64,000 nt of DNA, taken from positions 1 through 64,000 of the forward strand of contig JABZKU010000012.1 of NCBI GenBank assembly GCA_015257125.1, given 5' to 3'. Positions 1 through 7,113 of this stretch are shown piece by piece. The position numbers and the translations under genes are program-made. The notes under the pieces are model-generated. The model saw nothing but the letters and a program-made list of their open reading frames with translations, had not been told where the DNA came from and ran no database searches. Position 1 is the first letter of the stretch. Every line of letters starts with the position of its first letter. The stretch is from Prevotellaceae bacterium. Its GTDB lineage: Bacteria; Bacteroidota; Bacteroidia; Bacteroidales; Bacteroidaceae.

Positions 1-819
1 GTCGCCGCCATTTTACAACAAGCCTCGAGACTCGAAAGAGACTCGGGGCTTTGTTTTTTCAAAAGCCCTTTCTCATCCGAGAAGCGCTATTTCCCCTCCC
101 TAGTACCGTCACAAGTGCTTGATCAAGCCAAAGCTTGTTTAGAAGCCCCCGCTACGCTGCACAATTATAGGAATCGAGTGGCTGAATTGTTACCCCGACT
201 CAGTCTGCAGCTTCGTGGCGTGAGTAGGGAGAAGCCTGATTTGTTCCATTCCAGCGCGATTGATTTGCCTATCGTAAAGCGCATCAAGGAAATCGCCAAT
301 CGCATCATTCTGCAAAAACATAGCCAGTCTTATGCATGGCGTATTGATGTTGCTTTATTTTTCGAGCGTTATGTGCAGTGGATATTCGAGAAAGCAGTCA
401 AGCGCATAGGAGGTGAGATGGTTTGCAACCCCAAATACGCAGGACACGGAGCCAACTTCGATTGGCTGTTACACTATCTTGAACCAGGTATAGTGCTGAA
501 GTTTGCTGAAACGCAAATCATAGCTGATGCAAAGTACAAGTCTTATCTTTACCGCAAGCATTCGAAAAGCGATACACTGCGTGAGAGTTTCCGTAATGAT
601 CTACATCAACTCCTTGCCTACATCGCATTTTCTACCGAAAAGAAAAAGCCTTGTGTCATAGTTGCTCCGTTTAGTCGTTTCGAGGTGAGCAAGATACAAA
701 ACCGCTCTCCGTTTTCCGACGCAATAATCGAAATATCTTGTCTTGGCCTCCCTTTTTCTGCCGGCTCGTTATCTGAAACTATCGATCAGCTCTGCGAATG
801 GTGCCAATCATTGACTTGA
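1..819 (+). CDS. McrC-like restriction nuclease subunit, 5'-truncated by window edge
   Basis: The reading frame is open from base 1 through the stop at 817-819, and the first possible start inside the window is a GTG at 115, so the gene almost certainly begins upstream. The C-terminal part contains IIADAKYK followed about 25 residues later by NDLHQLLAY. This is the layout of the PD-(D/E)XK nuclease core of McrC/LlaJI-type subunits, which cut DNA under control of a McrB-type GTPase. No McrB gene is visible; it would be expected just upstream, outside the window. The gene ends in a strong hairpin at 850-892 and is followed by unrelated core genes, so this looks like the right edge of a defence locus. 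The family call rests on motifs; substrate specificity cannot be judged. Confidence 0.7.
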   Translation, partial: VAAILQQASRLERDSGLCFFKSPFSSEKRYFPSLVPSQVLDQAKACLEAPATLHNYRNRVAELLPRLSLQLRGVSREKPDLFHSSAIDLPIVKRIKEIANRIILQKHSQSYAWRIDVALFFERYVQWIFEKAVKRIGGEMVCNPKYAGHGANFDWLLHYLEPGIVLKFAETQIIADAKYKSYLYRKHSKSDTLRESFRNDLHQLLAYIAFSTEKKKPCVIVAPFSRFEVSKIQNRSPFSDAIIEISCLGLPFSAGSLSETIDQLCEWCQSLT

Positions 820-849
820 TCTCCTAGAGCCCTCTTTTCTTCCAAGAAG

Positions 850-892
850 AACGGCACCGCTTTGAACTACAAAAGTTCAAAGCGGTGCCGTT
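850..892. terminator. Bidirectional hairpin terminator between convergent genes
   Basis: A perfect 18-bp stem (850-867 with 875-892) with a 7-nt loop lies between the ends of the McrC-like gene (+) and the DUF1304 gene (-). The flanks are T-rich only in part, so termination in both directions is inferred from position and symmetry. Confidence 0.75.
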
Positions 893-914
893 ATTTCTAT
901 GTAATGTCTAAAAA

Positions 915-1277
915 TCAGAGTAATACCAAGCTCGCCAGTCCGAGAAAAGGCAGCGTCCCCTGTTTGAACAAAATGCTAAATTGAGAAGAAATAGCCCCGT
1001 AGATCGCCACGACAAGTCCAAAAGCGAAGAACACCGCCGCCACTTCCCGGCCGTCGGGAGAAAAAAGGAGGGCATAAAGCAGACCGGCGCCCACCAGCCC
1101 ATTGTACACACCGAGGTTTTTCATCGCCGTGTTCAGTGCCGGCTTGCGCAGTTCGTCGATCGACATGTTGAAGGTGCGCGCAGTGAGTCGAGAATCGGTG
1201 AGAAAAGTTTCCAATACCATAATGTAGAGGAAAAGCCCGGCCGTAAGACCGAGGAGAAGGAGTGAAATCCAGTGCAT
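915..1277 (-). CDS. DUF1304 family small membrane protein
   Basis: This 120-residue protein has about four hydrophobic segments. It shows the DUF1304 pattern: an N-terminal helix with YIMVLETFL, then a conserved NLGVYNGLVGAGLLYALLF helix, then two further helices. The family is an inner-membrane protein of unknown function in many bacteria. It is monocistronic, convergent with the McrC-like gene and divergent from nrdB. Start ATG at 1277 is the only good one and gives the family's usual length of about 120. No specific role can be inferred. Confidence 0.85.
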   Translation of the reverse strand: MHWISLLLLGLTAGLFLYIMVLETFLTDSRLTARTFNMSIDELRKPALNTAMKNLGVYNGLVGAGLLYALLFSPDGREVAAVFFAFGLVVAIYGAISSQFSILFKQGTLPFLGLASLVLL

Positions 1278-1492
1278 AAGTCGTGTTGATGAATTGTTTT
1301 TTCCGTCTTCCGGTGTCGCTCCTCTCGTCGGGAACGAAATCGTCGTGGAGTTTCAAGCGTTGCCGCAGGCAACCCAGGCTATGGTGCTCGCGAATATACT
1401 ATTTACAACGCGTACGACCAAAGCTTTTCCACTCTTTTTCTCGCGGCTTGAAAATTAAGCAGAAAGCGCGCGGAGAGTTGTCGGAAATGATG

Positions 1493-1500
1493 TACCTTTG
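1493..1500 (+). promoter_or_regulatory. -7 element TACCTTTG of nrdB promoter
   Basis: TACCTTTG matches the Bacteroidetes -7 consensus TAnnTTTG and lies 24 nt before the nrdB ATG. A TTG exists upstream at 1478-1480, but its 12-nt spacing is too short, so the -33 box is unclear. Confidence 0.5.
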
Positions 1501-1524
1501 CGCGTAAATCACAGACAATTTCTC

Positions 1525-2478
1525 ATGAGCATTTTTGATAAACGCGTCAATTTCAAGCCTTTCGAGTATCCCGAAACGATGGATTTCGTGGATAAGATGA
1601 ACAAAACCTTCTGGGTGCACAGTGAAGTCGAATTCACTTCCGATGTGCAGCATTTTCATTCCCACCTCTCTGACATCGAGCGCGAGGTCGTGAAGCGCAG
1701 CCTCTTGGGCATTGCGCAGGTGGAAGTCGCCGTCAAAACCTTTTGGGGCGACCTGTACAAGCACCTCCCCAAGCCCGAGTTCAATGGGCTCGGTGCGACG
1801 TTTGCCGAGTGCGAGCATCGTCACGCCATGGCCTATTCCCGTTTGTTGGAAGTGCTCGGGTACAATGACGAATTCGAAAACCTCATCGAAATTCCCGTTT
1901 TTCGCCATAAACTCGCCCTCATCGACGAGCATTTCACCACGGCCAAGAGTTTTGTAGAGCAATTGCTTTTCTTTGTCATCGTCATCGAAAACTCTTCGCT
2001 CTTCTCTCAGTTCGCCAATATCCTCTCGTTCACGCACTTCCGCGGCTATATGAAGAATACGTCGAACATCATTGCGTGGACCTCCATCGATGAGCAAACC
2101 CACGCCGACGCCGGTGTGTATTTGTTGCAGCGAATTTTCGAAGAGTTTCCCGAAATGCGCCCATCGCAGGAAGCCGTCGAAAAAGAAGTGCGCGAATACC
2201 TCTCTTACGAGACCGAGTTGCTCGATTGGATCTACGAAGAGGGAGAACTTCCCTTCTTCACCAAAGCCAACTTGCTCGACTTTATGCGCGCTCGCGTCGA
2301 CAATGCACTCTCGCAAATCGGATATAATAAACTTTTCAACATCTCTTCCGAGGCCTACAAGCCCATGCTCTGGTTTGATGAGAATGTTTTTGCCAACGAG
2401 TTGGACGATTTCTTCGCCAAGCGCCCCACGGCCTACACCAAGCACGACAAGTCCATCACCGAAGACGATTTGTTCTGA
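1525..2478 (+). CDS. nrdB: Ribonucleoside-diphosphate reductase class I, beta subunit
   Basis: The small subunit of class I ribonucleotide reductase houses the di-metal/tyrosyl radical cofactor used by NrdA. From ATG 1525 it is 317 residues. The metal site is readable: E67, E97, H100 and radical-position Y104 (EHRHAMAY), a later Glu in VIENSS and E..H in DEQTHAD. An upstream TTG start at 1498 would overlap the -7 promoter element, so 1525 is preferred. The N-terminus begins directly with the ferritin-like fold, with no ATP-cone as some Bacteroidetes NrdB proteins have. The C-terminus ends in DDLF, an acidic/aromatic tail suited to docking on NrdA. nrdA follows after 100 bp. Confidence 0.95.
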   Translation: MSIFDKRVNFKPFEYPETMDFVDKMNKTFWVHSEVEFTSDVQHFHSHLSDIEREVVKRSLLGIAQVEVAVKTFWGDLYKHLPKPEFNGLGATFAECEHRHAMAYSRLLEVLGYNDEFENLIEIPVFRHKLALIDEHFTTAKSFVEQLLFFVIVIENSSLFSQFANILSFTHFRGYMKNTSNIIAWTSIDEQTHADAGVYLLQRIFEEFPEMRPSQEAVEKEVREYLSYETELLDWIYEEGELPFFTKANLLDFMRARVDNALSQIGYNKLFNISSEAYKPMLWFDENVFANELDDFFAKRPTAYTKHDKSITEDDLF

Positions 2479-2578
2479 GGCTTAGTTCGCCCTGTTTCGT
2501 GCCACGGTGCCGAGTTGTGGCGACGATCATTCAGTTTTTTCCCCTTCTTTTCCCCCCCTTTCCTCGAATTTCTCCCTC

Positions 2579-4249
2579 ATGACCAAAGCACTCCCTTGGT
2601 GGTATAATGAGGAGTCGGAAGCCGTGCTCAACCGCGGCTACCTGCTCCACGGCGAAACGGTGCACGACGCCATCTATCGTATCACCAGCGCCGCCGCCCG
2701 CCGCCTTTATCGTCCCGAACTCCAAGAACGTTTTGCAGAACTCATTTACAAAGGATGGATGAGCTGTAGTTCGCCCGTTTGGTCCAACATGGGCACCTCG
2801 CGTGGCCTCCCCATTTCTTGTTTCGGTTGCAACATCCCCGACAGCATCGAGGGCATCACGATCAAACTCGGAGAAGTGATGATGCAAACCAAGCACGGCG
2901 GTGGCACATCGGCCTATTTCGGTAATTTGCGCGGCCGCGGTGCAGCGATCACCAACAATGGTAAATCGTCAGGCGCCGTTTCGTTCATGCGTTTGTTCGA
3001 CACCGTGATGGACACCGTCTCACAAGGCGCCACCCGCCGCGGTTCTTTTGCGGCTTATCTGGACATCGACCATCCCGACATCGCCGAATTCTTGCAAATC
3101 AAGGACATCGGCAGCCCCATTCAGAATCTTTTCTACGCCGTGTGCGTGCCCGACTACTGGATGCAGGAGATGATCGACGGCGACACCGAGAAGCGTAAGA
3201 TTTGGGCGCGCGTGCTTGAGAGCCGCCAGCAGAAAGGCCTCCCTTACATCCAGTTTTCCGACAATGTCAACGCCCAAAAACCGGAAATCTACCAGCAACT
3301 CGGTTTAGAGATCACGCATTCGAATCTCTGCAACGAGATCCAGTTGCCCGATTCCGAGGACGAAAGCTTTGTTTGCTGCCTTTCGTCCATGAACCTCGAG
3401 TTGTGGGACGAATGGAAGGACACCGACGCCGTGCGTTTGTCCATTTGGTTCCTCGACGCCGTGATGTCTGAGTTTATCGAGAAAACGCGCGATTCCGCCT
3501 TCCTGCGTCAAGCCAATCGCTTTGCCGAACGCCACCGCGCCCTCGGACTCGGTGTGCTCGGTTGGCACTCGTTGCTCCAAAAGAACCTCATTCCGTTCGA
3601 ATCGATGGAGGCCAAATCACTCACCACACAGATTTTCCGCCAAATTCAGGAACAGGCCAAGGAAGCCTCGCTCGAACTGGCCGAAACCTATGGTTGTGCC
3701 CCCATTTTCAACGATTGCCCCGGCTATCAGGGGCCGAAATATCGCAACACCACTGTGACGGCCATCGCCCCCACCACGTCCAGCTCCTCGATTCTCGGAC
3801 AAGTGTCGCCCGGCGTGGAGCCTTATTCCTCCAACTACTACAAGGCCGGGTTGGCCAAAGGCAATTTCATTCGCAAAAACCGCTATCTCGAAGCGCTTTT
3901 GAACGAGAAAGGCCGTAACAACGAAGAGGTTTGGCGCAACATCATGCTCAATCAGGGCTCTGTGCAGCATCTTGATTTCTTCACCGAGCGTGAAAAGGAA
4001 GTTTTCAAGACCTTCAAGGAAATCTCGCAGCACGAAATTGTTTTGCAAGCCTCCATTCGTCAGAAGTTCATCGACCAAGGCCAGTCGCTCAACATCAACA
4101 TCCCGCCCGGACTTTCCGTCAAGGAAGTCAACGCCCTGCTCATAGAGGCGTGGCGCCTCGGCGTGAAAGGCCTTTACTACCAGCGCAGCCAGAGCATCAG
4201 CAAGGAGTTGCTCAGCAACATCGTTTCTTGTCGCAGTTGCGAGGCGTAA
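2579..4249 (+). CDS. nrdA: Ribonucleoside-diphosphate reductase class I, alpha subunit (short form)
   Basis: The catalytic subunit reduces ribonucleoside diphosphates to deoxy forms. From ATG 2579 it is 556 residues, against about 760 for E. coli NrdA. The radical cysteine is C251 in SNLCNEI (with N249 and E253). The likely disulfide partners are C81 or C84 in SCFGCN and C266/C267. The paired tyrosines lie in GLYYQRS near the end. The tail CRSC (C551, C554) supplies the thioredoxin-reducible pair. No N-terminal ATP-cone is present, so dATP feedback at an activity site is not expected; substrate-specificity control could still occur. An upstream start at 2507 would add a low-complexity leader and is disfavoured. 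A perfect terminator follows. Confidence 0.95.
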   Translation: MTKALPWWYNEESEAVLNRGYLLHGETVHDAIYRITSAAARRLYRPELQERFAELIYKGWMSCSSPVWSNMGTSRGLPISCFGCNIPDSIEGITIKLGEVMMQTKHGGGTSAYFGNLRGRGAAITNNGKSSGAVSFMRLFDTVMDTVSQGATRRGSFAAYLDIDHPDIAEFLQIKDIGSPIQNLFYAVCVPDYWMQEMIDGDTEKRKIWARVLESRQQKGLPYIQFSDNVNAQKPEIYQQLGLEITHSNLCNEIQLPDSEDESFVCCLSSMNLELWDEWKDTDAVRLSIWFLDAVMSEFIEKTRDSAFLRQANRFAERHRALGLGVLGWHSLLQKNLIPFESMEAKSLTTQIFRQIQEQAKEASLELAETYGCAPIFNDCPGYQGPKYRNTTVTAIAPTTSSSSILGQVSPGVEPYSSNYYKAGLAKGNFIRKNRYLEALLNEKGRNNEEVWRNIMLNQGSVQHLDFFTEREKEVFKTFKEISQHEIVLQASIRQKFIDQGQSLNINIPPGLSVKEVNALLIEAWRLGVKGLYYQRSQSISKELLSNIVSCRSCEA

Positions 4250-4290
4250 GCGTTCACATTTTGCCCCCGATTGGGGGAAACCATTCAGCG

Positions 4291-4327
4291 AAAGCCCCGA
4301 AAACCATAGCGGTTTTCGGGGCTTTGT
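4291..4327 (+). terminator. Intrinsic terminator of nrdBA
   Basis: A perfect 15-bp stem (4291-4305 with 4311-4325) with a 5-nt loop lies 41 nt after the nrdA stop. It ends in CTTTGT. Confidence 0.85.
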
Positions 4328-4381
4328 CATTTCGGGGAGAGATAAAGTGCGGCTGTCGCAGTGAAAAGCGAACACCGAGTG

Positions 4382-4425
4382 CAAAAAAACGCGAGTTGAC
4401 ACGGATAAGTGTGTCAACTCGCGTT
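4382..4425 (-). terminator. Intrinsic terminator of the SPOR lipoprotein gene
   Basis: A 15-bp perfect stem (4388-4402 with 4411-4425) is followed on the minus strand by a run of seven to eight T. It sits 43 nt beyond the stop of the minus-strand lipoprotein gene. Confidence 0.9.
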
Positions 4426-4467
4426 GTCCTTTGTGCGCCGATGGCGCCTAAACGGTACGGATGGGGA

Positions 4468-5004
4468 TTAGTTACCCAAGATCCATGCGCCGGGATAGGT
4501 GTCGCGGAGCGTGTTCTTGCTCTGCACAGCTTGGCTCTTCGAAGCGAAGGACGAAGCCACAACGCGATACCAACCGGTGTGACCGTTGATGGTTTCGTTG
4601 GTTTTCATCACACGAGCAGCATAACCACGATTGCGGAGGGTGTTCATCATGCCGCGGGCATTGGTTTCGTTGACGAAACTACCCACCACCACGCTGAACG
4701 CCTTCAAAGGCTCGCCGTCGATGACGCGTTTCTCGCCTTGGATGGTGCGCACGGGGGTGTTGTCTTCCTCCACCACCACGGTACGCTGCACCACGGGTGC
4801 GGCGGGTTGCTGCACCGGAGCGGGTTGTACGGGCTGCGGCTGCGCGTTTTGGGGAATGATGGTAACCGTCTGAGTGGGCTTGTTCATCTCTTGTGCTCTG
4901 GCCCGTTCGTAAGCTTGGCGATAGGCGCTCTCTTGAGATTTGCAAGAGGCGGCGAACAGGGCTACGGCGCAGAGACTTAGAGCGAGGATAGCAGGGTTCT
5001 TCAT
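4468..5004 (-). CDS. SPOR-domain lipoprotein
   Basis: A 178-residue exported lipoprotein. It starts MKNPAILALSLCAV and has a lipobox ending FAASC (C21), so the ATG at 5004 is preferred over an in-frame ATG 17 codons upstream that would bury the signal peptide. A proline/glutamine-rich linker (about residues 45-80) leads to a C-terminal SPOR domain (about 100-178; FSVVVGSF, then RNRGYAARV, then WYRVVASSF). SPOR domains bind denuded glycan strands of septal peptidoglycan, so a role in cell-wall remodelling or division is likely. The gene stands alone, with its own terminator and a minus-strand promoter-like site. Confidence 0.88.
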   Translation of the reverse strand: MKNPAILALSLCAVALFAASCKSQESAYRQAYERARAQEMNKPTQTVTIIPQNAQPQPVQPAPVQQPAAPVVQRTVVVEEDNTPVRTIQGEKRVIDGEPLKAFSVVVGSFVNETNARGMMNTLRNRGYAARVMKTNETINGHTGWYRVVASSFASKSQAVQSKNTLRDTYPGAWILGN

Positions 5005-5087
5005 TTCAGTACGTTTTATTTCTGTAGTAGATGTATATTGTCCGTGGTCTTTCATCCCGTTTCCGAGGATGATGCTATAATACGACG

Positions 5088-5114
5088 CAAAAATACAAGG
5101 AAATGAAGGATCAA
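5088..5114 (-). promoter_or_regulatory. Candidate promoter of the SPOR lipoprotein gene
   Basis: Read on the minus strand, TATTTTTG (5095-5088) fits TAnnTTTG. A TTG (5114-5112) precedes it by 16 nt, shorter than the usual 19-21. The leader would be about 80 nt. Confidence 0.4.
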
Positions 5115-5165
5115 GGGCGATATGTAATCATAAAAAAATGTAAACCACGCCTTTTTCTTCACGGG

Positions 5166-5199
5166 TTTGCGGCGTATTGAGGAGAAAGTGCTATTTTTG
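5166..5199 (+). promoter_or_regulatory. Promoter of the ytxH-like cluster
   Basis: TTTG (5166-5169), a 22-nt spacer and TATTTTTG (5192-5199) match the Bacteroidetes sigma factor consensus. The start codon of the first gene lies 38 nt downstream. Confidence 0.6.
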
Positions 5200-5236
5200 A
5201 ACTCGAATCATTATCCATTTTCAAACTCAGAACATT

Positions 5237-5443
5237 ATGAAAGGTCTTAGTATTCTCGCAGCTTTCTTGGGCGGTGCAGCAGTAGGCGCCGCATGTGGTA
5301 TTCTTTTCGCACCCGAAAAGGGCGAAGACACGCGCACCCGCATCGCCGACATCATCCGCAAGCGCGGTATCAAACTCAACGGTAAGGAACTCGAAAGCCT
5401 CGTTGACGACATCGCTGACGAGCTCAGCGCAGTAACTGACTAA
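5237..5443 (+). CDS. YtxH-like small membrane-anchored protein
   Basis: A 68-residue protein with a Gly/Ala-rich transmembrane helix (about residues 5-25, LAAFLGGAAVGAACGILFAP) followed by PEKGEDTR and a charged helix. This is the pattern of the YtxH / gas-vesicle-like family, often induced by stress. It opens a three-gene cluster with a holin-X-like membrane protein and a small basic protein. Function is unknown beyond a likely envelope-stress link. Confidence 0.85.
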   Translation: MKGLSILAAFLGGAAVGAACGILFAPEKGEDTRTRIADIIRKRGIKLNGKELESLVDDIADELSAVTD

Positions 5444-5480
5444 GTACACACCGAAGTGTGCTTAAAAAACTTGACGAACG

Positions 5481-5912
5481 ATGATGTCGAGTGATCAGAA
5501 TGTGAAAATTCTGGAGCGTCTCGTGCGCAATCTCAAGCGCTATGTCGACCTCAAGTTGGAGAGTCTGCGCTTAGATGCTGTCAGCCGCATCACGATGCTG
5601 ATTTCGGCTCTCGTCATCGGCGTGGTGTTCTTCTGTCTTGCCTCGTTGGTAGCCGTCATGCTTTCGTTCGCCGCCGTGGTCTATCTTGCCCCCATCGTGG
5701 GTGGCTATGTGGTAGCCAGCGGATTGGTGGCATTGTTCTACGTGCTTGTGGCTTTGCTGCTCATCGTCTTCCGGCGTCCGCTCATCATCGATCCCATTAC
5801 GCGCTTTCTCGTCTCGCTCTTGCTTTCTGAGAAAGGAGAGATGGGGGTGCGCGACGAGCGCCGGGGCAATACCATCGGTGATACCACGACTTTTAATTCT
5901 CAAAGGCCATGA
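5481..5912 (+). CDS. Holin-X / DUF1469-like membrane protein
   Basis: 143 residues with an amphipathic N-terminal helix (ILERLVRNLKRYVDLKLESL), two long hydrophobic segments (about 38-62 and 70-98) and a cytoplasmic tail. The layout matches the Pfam family named putative actinobacterial holin-X (DUF1469), which is a general bacterial membrane family and not evidence for a phage. The gene sits 37 bp after the YtxH-like gene and overlaps the next by ATGA (5909-5912), so the three are probably translated from one mRNA. Confidence 0.75.
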   Translation: MMSSDQNVKILERLVRNLKRYVDLKLESLRLDAVSRITMLISALVIGVVFFCLASLVAVMLSFAAVVYLAPIVGGYVVASGLVALFYVLVALLLIVFRRPLIIDPITRFLVSLLLSEKGEMGVRDERRGNTIGDTTTFNSQRP

Positions 5913-6172
5913 GCGCATTCATCTCTCTCGAACAAGTGCACTGGCGGCAGAAGCGGCTCCAAGTGGAGCTGGAAAAGCTGGGCGAAGAGATCAGCGACGA
6001 CCTCGCAACGCTCACTGCGCCACCCGCCGGCGACAGCAATGTGATGGAAACCTTCATAAGTACGGCCACGCGTGCGTGGTGGATCTTCGATGGCGCCCTC
6101 ACCGGTTACAAACTTTTCCGCCGCCTGCGTGGATTTGCCGGCTTTTTCGGCAAAAGCAAGCGCAGACGCTGA
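5909..6172 (+). CDS. Small conserved protein of the YtxH/holin-X cluster
   Basis: 87 residues. The N-terminal half is a charged helix (WRQKRLQVELEKLGEEI), and the C-terminal half has an aromatic/basic stretch ending GKSKRRR. There is no clear transmembrane helix and no domain I recognise. The start overlaps the preceding stop by four bases (ATGA), indicating translational coupling, and a textbook terminator follows. A function together with its two membrane-protein neighbours is inferred from this arrangement only. Confidence 0.7.
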   Translation: MSAFISLEQVHWRQKRLQVELEKLGEEISDDLATLTAPPAGDSNVMETFISTATRAWWIFDGALTGYKLFRRLRGFAGFFGKSKRRR

Positions 6173-6218
6173 AAAACCTGTCGCACAGTCTCTCGGGCTG
6201 TTGCGGAACAAACGAACT

Positions 6219-6257
6219 TGCCTCCGCTCTACTTCGGTAGAGCGGAGGCATTTTTTT
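6219..6257 (+). terminator. Intrinsic terminator with TTCG tetraloop
   Basis: A perfect 14-bp G+C-rich stem (6219-6232 with 6237-6250) closed by a TTCG loop and followed by seven T. It ends the ytxH-like operon. Confidence 0.95.
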
Positions 6258-7031
6258 GCCCTCTGCCCACTTGGTGAAGAATTTCCTCAAGGGTGAGCGC
6301 ACCGTCCGTAGTTTGTGCGAGAGGGTGGAGGGGATGGGGGAATGCGATATGAAGTGGGGGCTTTTGAGATGCGTAAGAGAAGGAAAACGCGGGCGATGCG
6401 GAGGGGAAAGGAGAGAGGAGCGGCCCCAAAAATGTCCGGTCGTCTTGGTTCGCCGGGGAGGCGAATTAGAAAAGAGGGGAACTATGGCCCAAAAGCAGCC
6501 GTGTTTTGCGCAAAAGTGCTCCACTTTTGCGCAAAAGTTCCCTTGTTTTCAACGCGTTCCGCCATGCTTCGGCGGGCGGTGCTCGATTTTGCACCGGAAG
6601 TAGAGCATCTTTCGAGCGACGAGCGTGTCCTATCTTTTAGGGGATTCGTGAGAAGGGGGGGACATGTGCCTTATTTGCTGCTTGTTGTATGACGAATGGG
6701 CGGCTTCCTTTGCCGAGAAATTACCCCCTTCTGTCTCCTTTCGGCGGGGCATGTCCGAAAAAGAGCGGAAGGTTGGTTGCTCGCTCGGCCGAGAAAGTCG
6801 AGTTGTTACACCGTTTGCCCTCACGGCGCATCGTGAAGGGGCGCGCGTTGGCGCGAAACAGCCCGAAATCGTGTGTAGAGTGAAGAAAAGACCCTCTCGC
6901 GCCGTGCTTTTGCCCCGATAGGCATACAGCGCAAGGCGAGAAAGTGGCACAGCGGGGCTAAAAAGTGCCATTATGAGGTTGTGGGGGCGAAAAAAATGGC
7001 TCGTTCGCGTGTGCACGTGGAGCGAAATGCC
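6258..7031. other. Gene-free region of about 770 bp before gyrA
   Basis: Open frames here on both strands have no recognisable domain, start context or export signal and are rich in Arg, Ser and Cys, as expected of shadows in G+C-rich non-coding DNA. The only structure I see is the short repeat at 6504-6538. The right end carries the gyrA -7 element. Confidence 0.6.
6504..6538. repeat. Tandem pair of TTTTGCGCAAAAGT
   Basis: Two identical 14-nt copies (6504-6517 and 6525-6538), each containing the palindrome TTTTGCGCAAAA, are spaced 21 nt apart. The second copy extended to TTTTGCGCAAAAGTTC recurs exactly at 53259-53274. Confidence 0.8.
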
Positions 7032-7039
7032 TATATTTG
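7032..7039 (+). promoter_or_regulatory. -7 element TATATTTG of gyrA promoter
   Basis: TATATTTG fits TAnnTTTG and lies 74 nt before the gyrA ATG. No TTG stands at the expected distance upstream, so the -33 box is weak or absent. Confidence 0.45.
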
Positions 7040-7113
7040 CACTATTATATGGCCCCGATTCGGCATCAGGCAACTCACTGCCGAACCGTTGAGCGGCTGC
7101 AAATGCCCAAACA

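Noticed and set aside
1399..1524. Upstream TTG start for nrdB at 1498
   Set aside because: It overlaps the -7 promoter element and adds nine unconserved residues.
5481..6172. Prophage suggested by the holin-X-like protein
   Set aside because: No other phage gene is near, and the family is a general bacterial membrane family.
6256..6921. Several 85-125-codon open frames in the pre-gyrA spacer
   Set aside because: They overlap one another on both strands, have improbable composition and show no export signal or domain.
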